Shown: piece by piece, positions 1 through 10,469 of the stretch
How the letters are laid out: each line of letters starts with the position of its first letter
Numbering within the stretch: the stretch's first letter is position 1
From: Irpex lacteus
Lineage: Eukaryota > Basidiomycota > Agaricomycetes > Polyporales > Irpicaceae
Assembly (NCBI GenBank): GCA_001986395.2
Contig: MQVO02000011.1
Coordinates: 930,001-994,000, forward strand
Length of the DNA: 64,000 nucleotides
Reading direction: 5' to 3'
The notes under the pieces: model-generated
What the model saw: only the letters and a program-made list of their open reading frames with translations
The model's database searches: none
Told to the model about the DNA's origin: nothing
Translations under genes and position numbers: made by a program

Positions 1-61
1 GTGAGTACCTGCGAAGTTATAGTGTTGTCAGCATGTGTTGATAGTACTTCTACCCTCTTAG

Positions 62-1654
62 GACAGGCCCCCTGGTGAGTCAATATGGTTGGTAATGCCT
101 TTTCGGGAGTTGATGGGAATACAACTCGCTTTCAGTTCCTGGGACATCTGTTCAATTGGGGTTTGTTTGGTGCACTTACTGTACAAGTTTGTGCGTCCTT
201 CTTTTCAACTGGGACCTTCTACGTGACGAAAACTGACCGCGTTATCAGACGTGTACTACATATCATTCCCGAAGGATAAGCTACTCCCAAAAGTCATAGT
301 CACCATATGTTACATTCTCGAGCTTCTTCAGACAGTTCTGTCGACGCGCGATGCGTTCAGGAATTTTGGAACGGGCTGGGGGAATATGGAGGACTTGGAC
401 ACGGTAGGGTGGCTGTGGTTTAGTGTGCCCTTGCTTGGCAGCGTCAGTGAGTGTTCCTCAATTATTTAGTCCATGTACACTTCACTGACATCTCTCTTTG
501 TACTGTGTAAAATTAGTCTGTTGTTTGGGACAACTGTTCTATACATGGAGGCTGCATATTCTCGGTCGCTCTTGGATCATCACAGGCGTAATCCTTACAG
601 TGAGTCATCCTGACACCGAGATCATGATGTGCATGACTATCGTGTTAATGCTATCCTCGTTCGCTTCCAGATTGCTATGGTCCAACTTGTTACCGGAGTG
701 TACTCGGGAATCACAGCGGGTATTGCTGGTCATTTCTCAGGGTGTAGGTGTTCTCCTTCACGAGCTTCATCGAAGCACGATAACTCATCATCATACAGTG
801 CAACATAAGTCGTTCAAGAACACAGCTGTAAGTTTTTCCCTTTTACAGTCCTCGTTATGGCGTATGCTCATCACTTTTACATCTAGGTATGGCTCATAGC
901 AGCTGCCGTGAACGACGTCCTCATCGCCATATGTATGATCTGGTACTTGCGCCGATCCAACACGGGCTTCCGCCAAACATCGACGCTCCTTACGAAATTC
1001 ATTCGTTTATCATGCGAGACGGGACTGGTCTGCGCATTGTTTGCCACGCTCGATTGTATATTCTACGTCCGGTGGCAGAACAACAACTTCCACCTCGCGC
1101 CGAGTATCCCCCTAAGCAAGATGTACAGCAACAGTCTGCTCGTGGTATGTTGCCGTTTATTTGCTCTCTGCCGGATGGACGTATCTGACTTGAGTTTCGT
1201 TTTGCGCAGATCTTGAACGCACGTATAAAGATCGTGGGAGGCCGTAACGAGTACAAGTCCAACAGTGGTTTCAGCGGCGACCTCTCGTATTTCGACGGTT
1301 CTCAGATCTCCACCACCCCTCGCTTTGCGCCGAACAACAAAATGTCGAGGATGAGTAGACTTACTGCCGGTGGCACCGCCAACAATATCTCCGTGACCGT
1401 CTCGCAGGAGGTGCACACTGCGAGAGATGCCTCGCGCTCGGCGAAGCAGGTACACATTCCGATGATGGATATGGACGACGGCACGGAAGTTGATATCAGT
1501 CGAGACGACCATGTGAGTAATGTCGCTAACCTCGCGGAAATGCTGTATAATTAACGGTCGTGCTTAACAGAAGCATAAATTTGAGGGAACACCAATTGAC
1601 GACGTTCCGATTGACACCGTGGACCGTATCAATAAGACTGCACACCTCGTCTAG
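62..1654 (+). CDS. DUF6534-type seven-transmembrane protein (5' end outside window)
   Basis: The window opens exactly on an intron donor (gtgagt at base 1), so the first exon lies upstream. Exons seen: 62-74, 136-190, 249-446, 517-599, 671-743, 799-827, 887-1144, 1210-1512, 1571-1654. They join in frame and give about 364 residues. The N-terminal part reads TGPLFLGHLFNWGLFGALTV and is followed by FPKDKLLPK, the signature start of fungal DUF6534 proteins. The C-terminal membrane part contains RSNTGFRQTSTLL and SKMYSNSLLVILNARI, also diagnostic. A hydrophilic Ser/Thr/Asp-rich tail of roughly 115 residues follows the last helix and is probably cytoplasmic. The family has receptor-like seven-helix topology but no demonstrated function. 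Family call is firm; function is unknown. Confidence 0.85.
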
Positions 1655-2687
1655 CAGCACTGCATAATGCAGTCTGCAGGTGGCTGCAATGCGCCTCCAC
1701 AGTCACTCCTCTCGGATCATTCCTCATTATGCTCGGAACACTGGATCATCTGCAAGCCATCGGACCTCTTATCAAGGACGACTCTCAAAAGGTTTTGGCC
1801 TGGATCTCCAACTCTTAGCAATCCTTCATCTCTCGCTCTCGTTTCATCGCGGCAAGTCCGCATGCTTTCACTGTTGCTCTTGTTTATGCTTAAGCTGTAT
1901 GTACCGTAGTAGTAAAGGGTTTTATTGGTGCTGCTGTTGTGCTGTTACTCCTTACTAGGGAATTAGGGGTGGTTGTTTAGAAGCATGTTCGGATACGACG
2001 AAACCTATCTTATATGCCAAACTATAAAATACTTAGAAACAAAATGGATTAGCGTTGTATCATCACTGTCTTGCTTTACCCTCAATCATATTCAAATGTA
2101 CTGCCCATATAATAGTGAGTGCGCAATTGCAAGCTGAGCGATTCGGCCAACGCGGAGATGGGCGCTTGAGGATGTCATGATCATCGACCAGCATCGACCT
2201 CTGCAACCAATATTCCCAAGCTCTTGCTTCAGTCTTACGACAACCCATTTATGCGAGCAGTACGTACACCCTGGACCCTTTGTGCTATGTGAATGCTAAC
2301 TAATAACTCTCGTAGTTCTTTCTCTTGCGCTATCTCGGAATTCGAATCAATCCTTGACCCAAGGGAAACGCAGTTACAAGTCTGGAGTAGGTCGTGATTG
2401 CTGAGACTCCCATCATTGGCTATAGGTGCGCAACTCATTACTATGGGACTTACGACCTAACGCTCATATATCGTTAATGTCCGCCGTTTGCTCACCCAAA
2501 TCCAGTGCAAGTACGAACGACCCTTCTACTGGATATCACGGTATCCAATCGCTTCCAACTGTCCCTCTTATCATTTCCGTTCTATCAACCCGGCACTTAG
2601 TCATTTACAAAGCTTCGTGAGTAACTTTCTTGGTCTGATTTCCGGAAACCTTACAACTTCAGGGTATAGAGCGCCGCGTATACCATC
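1655..2687. other. intergenic region
   Basis: No convincing gene seen. Holds the 3' flank of the DUF6534 gene and the upstream region of the Kelch gene. The short open frames here lack splice-compatible continuation or recognisable domains. Confidence 0.5.
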
Positions 2688-4459
2688 ATGCCCATTGACT
2701 CCCCACGATTAGGCTTTGGAGGCCTTAGCGAAGTACCAGAAGAGCCCTCTTCTCCGAGGCACCCAGTCGCGTCAGGAAGCAGGCAAGGGCCATACTCCAA
2801 CCCCTCCTTGTCCCGGTCACAATCAACGTTTCGAGCTCAGCCAAGTTCCAACAGTCTTGCAAGCCTCGCCTCAGCTTCTGCCACAGGCAGTCCTGTAGCA
2901 TCTCCCCCATTACCATTATCTTCTGCCACACGTCCAAGTGCATCGAGAAATCTCTCCAACCTTCGCGTCGCCAGCTCGGCGTCATTGAAAGGCGACAGAG
3001 ACAAGACGAGTTTGGAAAGCGATACGGCATCTGCTACCGGCATATCGGTGTCTGGAGTTATGGGTGTAAGTACGCCTGTGGTAGGAAATAGCAAAGGGCG
3101 GTCGAAATCACCTGGGAGTGCTACTGTACGTGAGAAGGACGCGTCTTCTTCCAGTGGTAAAGAAGGGCGGGCGGTAGCAACGAAAGGCTCTCGCGCACCT
3201 GTGACACAGAACGGTAACAGGGTCAGACTGAATCCGCACCTACCCGTGGGTAATGCTGATCCTGTACCTGCAACATTGATGTATTGGAGCAAGGCTCCGG
3301 TATATGGTACTATGCCAACCCATCCGCTGCGTGCTCACAGCGCAACTCTGGTAGATGGCATGATATGGATATTTGGAGGGTGCGATGAAAAGGCTTGCTG
3401 GAAAGACGTGTGGTGCTTCAATACAGGTGTGTATCACGCCATGTCGAGTGTAAACTCTTGCTGAGCTGACAGTCGCTAGAAACTATGCAATGGTCGAACC
3501 CAGCTACCATTGGTGATCTTCCTCCACCATGCCGTGCTCATACGGCTACACTAGTGGACAAGAAACTGGTGATATTCGGAGGTGGCGAAGGTCCCGTTTA
3601 CTACAACGAAGTCTACGTGCTGGATACTGTTACGCGCGTATGGCAGCATCCTACATTCGGATCCCCTACATCACCACCAGGTACACCTAGCGCAGGCAAT
3701 ACAGAAGGCCATCCGCCCAGCATTCCACCACCGCGCCGTGCACATACCGCTGTGCTATATCGTGGGCGGATCTGGGTGTTTGGTGGTGGTAACGGTACAC
3801 AGGCTTTGAACGATCTCTGGACCCTTGAGGTTGGGAACAATGCGTCGGTAGAGAAGATGAAGTGGGAGCTGATGAAGACTGAGGGCAAGATGCCTTCCCC
3901 TCGCGGATACCATACGGCGAATCTCATCGGGAATGTCATGGTCGTGGTGGGTGGTAGCGATGGCCGGGAATGCTTCTCTGATATTTGGTGTCTAAATCTC
4001 GGTAAGCCCGAGTCCAACATATCTATCATCGTTATTCTTATCAGTTCCTGCGTTTAGATACTTTGCAATGGAGTCAGGTAAAACTCAACACCGGATACCG
4101 TCGACTGTCGCACTCCGCGACTCAGATCGGTTCATACCTCTTCATCTGGGGTGGGCACAACGGTTCATCTTACACATCTGAGCTCCTGCTCTTCAACCTG
4201 GGTACGCTCACTTTCTTGTCTCGCCTTGCACCTTTCATTCAACTCATTTAATATAGTGGCCCTGAACTTCGAAAATCGTGCACCTGCCGGACGGCCACCC
4301 TCAGCTCGGGCCTATCATGCGGCCATTCTCACTGACAGCCGGCTTTTCGTGTTTGGAGGATTCAATGGAAACGATGTCTATGACGATGTATATATACTGG
4401 ACCTCGCAGGAGCAGCATATCTGCCGCAGGTGACTAGCTTTAGGATTGATGTAGATTAG
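2688..4459 (+). CDS. Kelch-repeat beta-propeller protein
   Basis: Four exons (2688-3426, 3480-4001, 4058-4201, 4257-4459) give 535 residues. Residues 1 to about 190 are a low-complexity Ser/Pro/Ala-rich arm, likely disordered. From about residue 200 there are at least five Kelch blades, each with the pattern RAHSATLV...IWIFGG or RAYHAAIL...LFVFGG and a trailing Trp. Blade examples are ATLVDKKLVIFGGGEGP and ATQIGSYLFIWGGHNGS. The protein ends soon after YLPQVTSF. Such propellers are scaffold or interaction domains; Kelch proteins of the Tea1/Ral2/LZTR1 type work in polarity and Ras signalling, but this sequence alone does not assign it to one of them. Automatic pipelines often call such proteins galactose oxidase, but no oxidase catalytic domain is seen. 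Confidence 0.85.
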
Positions 4460-4619
4460 GCATTCTGTATACTATTGATCCATGACTAGGAAATGCTTCG
4501 AGGCGTGTACTCGCTTGCAGTAAGTTGATTTGCTAGCTCGTAAGTACGCATACAAGCCATTTCAGACAGTTTGACCCAGCAGTGTGCTATCGATATAGAT
4601 TAAAGAGGAGGTATTTCAA

Positions 4620-4662
4620 GGCTATAGTGGTGGTTACAACATTTGATTAGGAATTGAATCCC
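4620..4662 (+). pseudogene. decayed tRNA-Ser fragment
   Basis: This segment aligns with the intact serine tRNA about 170 bases downstream: GGC-TATAG at the 5' end, TGGTTACAAC in place of TGGTTACGGC, then TTTGATTAGGAATTGAATCC against TTTGATTAGAAATCAAATCC. The similarity extends into the 5' flank (ggaggtatttcaa against ggaggctgtattccaa). The variable arm, T arm and acceptor 3' strand are missing, so it cannot form a tRNA. It looks like a tandem duplicate that has decayed. Confidence 0.6.
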
Positions 4663-4792
4663 GCATGTCTGTTTGGCCCACGCATGCATTTTAGCCCACA
4701 CATCGGGCGGGCTTGCTCGCTCGTGCAATGCGTTGTAGACATCTCTTGAATTTGGGTAAATTGATATTTATATTATGGAGGCTGTATTCCAA

Positions 4793-4874
4793 GGCACTAT
4801 AGCCAAGTGGTTACGGCGTTTGATTAGAAATCAAATCCTCTTTGAGGGCGCAGGTTCAAATCCTGCTGGTGTCG
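4793..4874 (+). tRNA. tRNA-Ser (anticodon AGA)
   Basis: An 82-base gene with no intron. The acceptor strands GGCACTA and TGGTGTC pair with two G-U pairs, and the discriminator base is G, as expected for serine. The anticodon stem TTTGA/TCAAA encloses the loop TTAGAAA, giving anticodon AGA. A long variable arm (TCCTCTTTGAGGGC) follows, which is the hallmark of serine and leucine tRNAs. The T arm GCAGG-TTCAAAT-CCTGC contains a good B box (GGTTCAAATCC). Confidence 0.93.
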
Positions 4875-5356
4875 TTTGTTGTGTATGGGTTGTGAATTCT
4901 TTTTGATAAACTACGCATCCAGTGTAAAGAACTGGACATTTCAATGGCGGCCCTTGTGTTTATAACGAGACAATACTAATGTCGAACATTCGCAGAACAG
5001 CAACTGTATATATTTCCCTGCCCGTCCTACACTGTTTCTTGCCCGAATGTTTGAAAAGCTCGGGGAAAGTTCAGGAAGCCCGGCCAGAAAGCTGACTGCT
5101 GGTTCTCGTGAACGCGTGAACGATGGGCCTCCGGATGAACAACTCTTCCACAGTGCTCGATCATCCTACGGCTTCATTTCATCGACATCGTTGATGTCAC
5201 ACTGACAGACTCAGATTAGATTGTCCGGTTCTGTGAGGTCACGTCGTTCCCAAGCCTCAGCTTACTAAAGGTTCCACCTCAGAAACATATATAGCGGGAC
5301 GGCCGACATGTTTTGCCATTTTCACCTTGCCGGTACCACACAACTCTCTCACAAAC

Positions 5357-6864
5357 ATGTCGCTCCCCACTACAGCTCGCCAATATATCCTGCCCAAGGT
5401 CAGTGTTGTCTCACACCCTCCTCGAACGCATTCGACGATGACGTATTTCAATATAGCTCGATGGAATCCATAACCTCACAGTCAAGGAGGCACCGGTTCC
5501 CAAGCCCAAGAGTGGGCATGTTCTTGTCAAAGTGCACGCCGTGTCTCTAAACGTACGTGACTAGTGCACTATGTATACCACACCGCCGAACTCTGAAATA
5601 ATCATTACTAGTATCGTGATCTGCTCATCATCAAAGGTCAATACGGTCTGCCCATACCCAAAGACGTTGTCCCGACGTCTGACATGGCGGGAGAGATCGT
5701 CGCCTTGGGCGAGGACGTCAACCCTAACCTGTGGAAAGTCGGAGACCGCGTCTCTGCCAACTTCACGCAAGATCACATTGACGGAGACCTCACTCCTGAG
5801 ATCCAACTGACTGCACTCGGTGGCCAGATCGACGGGTGCTTGACGGAGTATAAGACTTTCCCGGCTTATGTGAGTCTTCGTACACCTTGCCGTTGCCTGG
5901 TCGCTGATGCAGCATCCATAGTCGCTGGTGAAGCTTCCGGAGCACCTGTCTTATGAAGAGGGAGCGACGTTGCCGTGAGTGCTCCAGTACCTCCCTCACG
6001 ATGATTTTCCCTAACGTGTGTTGGTTGCAGGTGTGCTGCGTTGACGGCATGGAACGCCCTCCATGGACCAAGCCCACTAAAGGGTGGAGATTATGTCCTT
6101 GTTCAAGGCACAGGTGGTGTCTCAATGTACGTCCGCTCGCAGAGCTTCCTTCGGCACATCTCTCACTAGCGCGTCTTTCAGCTTCGCCCTACAACTTGCA
6201 GTTGCTTCTGGTGCCGTAGTCATCGCTACATCGTCCTCCGATGAGAAGCTAGAGGTGGCAAAGAAACTGGGTGCTCGCCATGTCATCAACTACAAGAAAA
6301 CGCCAGAGTGGGAGAAAGAAGTCCTGAAAATCGTGCGTGAGCATATAGTCAATATAATAGCGACTTGCCTGATCTGTATGCATCCTATCATAGACAAACG
6401 GACGGGGCGTCGACCACGTTATCGAAGTAGGTGGACCTGGTACCCTCGAGAAATCCATCGACAGCGTTCGCATGGCAGGTTGGGTTCACGTCATCGGTTT
6501 CCTCGCCGGAACTGTACGTCTGCATCTCAGCTATAACACCAGAGAATACATCGAACGAACTGACATGCTACGTCTCAGAACGGCGATGTGGCGAACGTTC
6601 CTCTTAAGACCTTGTTCCGCGCGGCCTTAGTTAGAGGAATCATGATTGGTTCTCGCAAACAGTGCGTCTCCTTCTATCGTGGCTGGCTTCCTTACTGATT
6701 GGTCTGTTTCCACTAGGTTCGAGGACATGAACCGCTTGATTGAGGCTCAGAACATCAAGCCTATCGTTGATAAGGTGTTCAGCTTTGAGGATGCTGAGAG
6801 TGCGTACAAGTACCTGGAGAGTCAGAAGCATGTTGGGAAAGTGGTGATCAAGGTTGTACAATAG
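5357..6864 (+). CDS. zinc-type alcohol dehydrogenase-like / quinone oxidoreductase (MDR family)
   Basis: Nine exons (5357-5398, 5457-5552, 5612-5869, 5922-5974, 6031-6126, 6182-6332, 6394-6513, 6579-6661, 6717-6864) give 348 residues, normal for the medium-chain dehydrogenase/reductase family. An N-terminal GroES-like fold carries [16 protein letters not shown] and [10 protein letters not shown]. The Rossmann half has [13 protein letters not shown], the NAD(P)H glycine motif, followed by [20 protein letters not shown]. The C-terminus [20 protein letters not shown] is typical. The structural-zinc cysteine cluster is absent, so a zinc-independent, NADPH-using quinone or enal reductase activity is more likely than true alcohol dehydrogenase. 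The substrate cannot be told. Confidence 0.88.
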
Positions 6865-7860
6865 ATACAGGACCTACGAGGCTCCAACTGTACAATGTAT
6901 AATAGTGAGAGAAACAATGCTGCTCAGCGTTGACCTGAACATTGGGGACAGAAGTAGAGCAAGATCTTAGATCTGAGATCTCGCACTCGGAGGGCGGGAC
7001 TCGGCGAGCGCCGCCGCCGCCCGAACTCGGAGCTCTTACCGGTGACTGTCATGGTGGACTTGAACGATTTGCACTTGAACTTGCAAGCTCTGGCAGGGTA
7101 CTTAATTCAAGTCCATACTCTCTGTCACCTTGTTCCCAGGATGCATGCTGTACATCGTCTAAGGCAACAGGCAGACTCTGCGACACAATGTGTGCTTCCG
7201 AATCCTAACCACGAAGGAGGTAGATAAGGTGAGATCTCGCGCCACTCGCAGTCCTCCAAACTCACAGGTGTTATGGGTCATAGTGCTGCTGCTGCTAACG
7301 TCTACATGCACAGTATGAGGCGGTACTATGGGTTGCCTACTATTGCCGTGTAACGAAGGAAACTAGCTTCGGAGCACACCAAGGCCAGGCCTCGGAAGTG
7401 CTGCCAATGCCCTCCGGTGCACAGCTCGCACATGAACGTCGCTAACATAGGGTAAAACTATAGAACCCATTCATCAACAATGGTTTGCATCTGAATGGTG
7501 ACCGGGCCACTTCAGATGAAGCTTACAGGTCTCGGTGCCCACGTAAGGACACTACGGTGAACCTCAAACAAGCTCTTGTACCGCAGCGGCGAAGCCTTTG
7601 TAGAATCACTGCCTTTCGAGCTTCTCCTCACAGGATGCTGCGGAACTGCAATATCTAGTCGGGGATACGTCAGCGTTTTTCAGTCAGAGAACTGATGGAC
7701 GCAGGCGTTTCCTTGATAGGGAATGTCGTATGAATGGGTCGCTCAGGCTCGAGTAAGACGCTGTGCAACGGGTGTGCAGTACTTAACGGTCATGGGATGC
7801 CCTCGCAATTGGTATTTTCATTGCGATTTTGTCGTCTCTTAGTGGTGGAACATCACGAAT
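6865..7860. other. intergenic region
   Basis: No supported gene. A short GC-rich stretch (about 6985-7035) with CCGCCGCCGCC and nearby AGATCT repeats is the only compositional oddity. Confidence 0.5.
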
Positions 7861-9834
7861 ATGGACGACCGCAAGGATGGCTTCAAGACTGGTTCTCAAG
7901 ACGTCGAGATTTACAGCAGGTCAATAGAGTCGACGGGCGGAGAGGGCTACGTCCCAAATAGTGTTGTAGAACGGGTGGCATACCGCCTCTATAGGCGACG
8001 ATTCGTTGGGCTTGCGGCATTGGTATGCGGTTTGGAGATTTGGATGGCGATATGCTCACACTTTGCGCTAGGTTGCCTTAAACATTGTAGGAGGCTTCTC
8101 ATGCGTATGGTTTGGTGCGATTGCAACTGAAAGTGAGAGAATTAGTCTACAGCCTGAGAATTCATCGAAGCTTCATCTCTCATCGCTTACACGAGTTCTA
8201 CCCCTTAGCCGCAGATGAATTTGGCTTTACTCTCGGAGAAGTCAACTGGCTCAGTAGTGTGCTCAACCTCACATATCTCCCTGCGTCGATCGCAGCTGCT
8301 TTCGTGTGTCAGAGATGGGGTGTACGTATGACGGTATGTTCTCCACAAATATCCGAGATTATCAACGCTGAATTCGAAGGGTAGTGCTACGTAGGATCCG
8401 CCTTCCTCATCATATCGGCCTGGGTGAGGTACGCTGGCACGTTGAAAGACATATCGACAAACACATCGCTCGCCCTCCTCATGCTTGGCCAAATGCTCTC
8501 CGGAATCGCGCAGCCTATGTTCCAAATAATTGGACCTTTCTATTCTGAGACGTGGTTCGATTTGAAAGGGCGCACGACGACTACAATGATCATTGCCGTA
8601 GCGAATCCCTTTGGCTCAGGATTATCGCAGATTATCTCTCCAATACCAGATACCGCTCGCAATTCAATACTCGTGTTGGCCATCATCTGCACGGCTGTGG
8701 CCCCTGCCGCGCTCTTGATGTTGGACGCGCCCCCTACTCCCCCAAGTGAGCCTCATAGCCTCCTTTCATGCATGCACCCACGCTGACATTGTCTCAGCCC
8801 ATTCGGCAACTCAGGAAAAGCCTTCTTTTATGTCTCTCATGCGAGCTATTTGTGGACGCGAGCCGTCAACAAGGCGCACTTACATGTCTTTACGTGAGCG
8901 AATGGATTTCGCTATTGTCACACTCATTTTCGGAGTCTTTGCTGGAGTGTAGGTGCCTTCCGAGTCTACATTCCCGAGAGACCGCCTGAACTCATGATAC
9001 TTTCCAGCGTGAATTCTTTCTCAATTCTTACCTCACAGTATTTTGTAAGGCTTGCTATTTAATTCCCTCCATATAACGATGGCTAACCTGATGATATATA
9101 TATAGGAGCCATATGGATATTCTAACGACACTGCTGGACTCTTCGGTGCCACCCTCTTCCTCGTTGGATTGGTGATGGCCGGCATTACCTCACCTCTCTT
9201 TGATCGTGTACTGACGCATCACCTTGCGCTTACCTGCAAAGTAGCTTGTCCGATCCTTGGCGTCTTATGGTTATGCATGATTTGGATAGGTCTGTTTTTA
9301 CTTCATTTATCTCGGTGCATCTCAGATTGCTGACGGCCTTGAACAGTGAAACCAAACAATACCGGAGCGTTATTCGTAATGATGGCACTCATAGGTGGCT
9401 TGTCACTGCCTGTATTGCCTGCGGCACTCGAGCTTGCTGTGGAGGTTACGCGAAATGCAGACGGCAGCTCCGCAATTCTATGGTCCGCGTACGTACCAGC
9501 ATGACAACAGTATGTCACTTATCCTTTATGCTGACATTCATCAAGAGGTAACCTCATGACTGTCATATTCGTGTTGAGTAAGTTGCATTTTACCTCGATC
9601 TACTTATTTTCACCATGTTCAACAAATATAGGCGAGAACGCCCTACGTGCGGGTCCCAGCGCTGACCCTCCGCTCAACATGCACCAAGCAATCATTTTTG
9701 CAGGTATAATTGCGTTGGCTGCATCTGTAACGGCGTTCGGTTCAGAGGGCAAACAAACGCGTCGGAAATTGGATGAACAGCGAATGCAGGAGGCGAAGGG
9801 GGACGTTGAGATGTTCGAGCGAGCCACACCTTGA
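7861..9834 (+). CDS. MFS transporter, SLC49 (FLVCR/DIRC2)-like, copy 1
   Basis: Ten exons (7861-8022, 8072-8132, 8209-8333, 8385-8745, 8798-8948, 9008-9044, 9106-9289, 9347-9488, 9546-9577, 9632-9834) close in frame at 485 residues. A charged cytoplasmic N-terminus leads into YRLYRRRFVGLAAL, then about 12 hydrophobic segments. Markers include NWLSSVLNLTYLPASIA in the N-half, MIIAVANPFGSGLSQII in the middle, and NTGALFVMMALIGG and LPAALELAVEVTR in the C-half. The cytoplasmic tail is charged. The overall pattern fits the SLC49-like branch of the major facilitator superfamily; the cargo is unknown. A close paralogue lies on the opposite strand at 39954-41891 with shared intron positions where compared. 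No inactivating change was found. Confidence 0.85.
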
Positions 9835-10469
9835 CCCACTCGGTGCTGATGGCCCATATATGAAGTAACGTTAATAGAGCTATCCCACAAGTGTTATGCA
9901 CTAGATGTGCACACCTACGCTCAAAGTCTGGCTAGTACTTATTCCTGGCCACCGTGTTTGCACATATTATTGCGGCAATTTCGATGCTGTAGATCATGAT
10001 GCACGAATCCTTGTGTATTTGCTGGAGTCGTTATCAATGACTCAGGTAGATTACTAGTATTTACGTATTGCCTAGCAGGCTCATTGGGCTTCACGTTTGC
10101 TTGCTGTAAATATCGATGAGTCGGTGCTAAGGTGGGATCTGCACAGTCTGCGTCGGGGCAAGGAAGCACTGTACGACGACGAAAGATACGAACGTTTCTT
10201 CAACAGACCAAACAGATTTCTACGGGCATATTCCGGAAGGCTCGACTGGAAAACAGCCGAAGCACGCCTCCATCTTTCAACTTGCTTTGCCCAAAGGGGA
10301 AGTAGGTGATCAAAGATCATCGCCGCAAGCGGCCGGAGACGCCGAGCCGGTCGTCCGAGACGTCATAGGACTCAAGATGGACTCGATATAATATTTCGTC
10401 GGACTAACTCTTGCCTTCGTCCCAACTCTTCCCCAACATCCCCCATCTTCGTCGTCGTTGTAGGCAACG
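9835..10469. other. intergenic region, upstream of trehalose synthase subunit
   Basis: No gene seen. An AGGGG motif at 10295-10299 matches the yeast stress-response element; one short match is weak evidence, but trehalose genes are commonly under such control. Confidence 0.4.

Larger units (their letters stand above)
4460..5356. other. intergenic region with serine tRNA and its relic
   Basis: Apart from the tRNA and tRNA-like segment annotated separately, no gene is seen. An ATATATAG stretch at about 5287-5294, some 65 bases before the dehydrogenase ATG, may act as its TATA element. Confidence 0.5.

Noticed and set aside
6985..7035. GC-rich CCG repeat block as a possible regulatory hairpin
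   Set aside because: Imperfect and short; no clear inverted repeat beyond short AGATCT palindromes.
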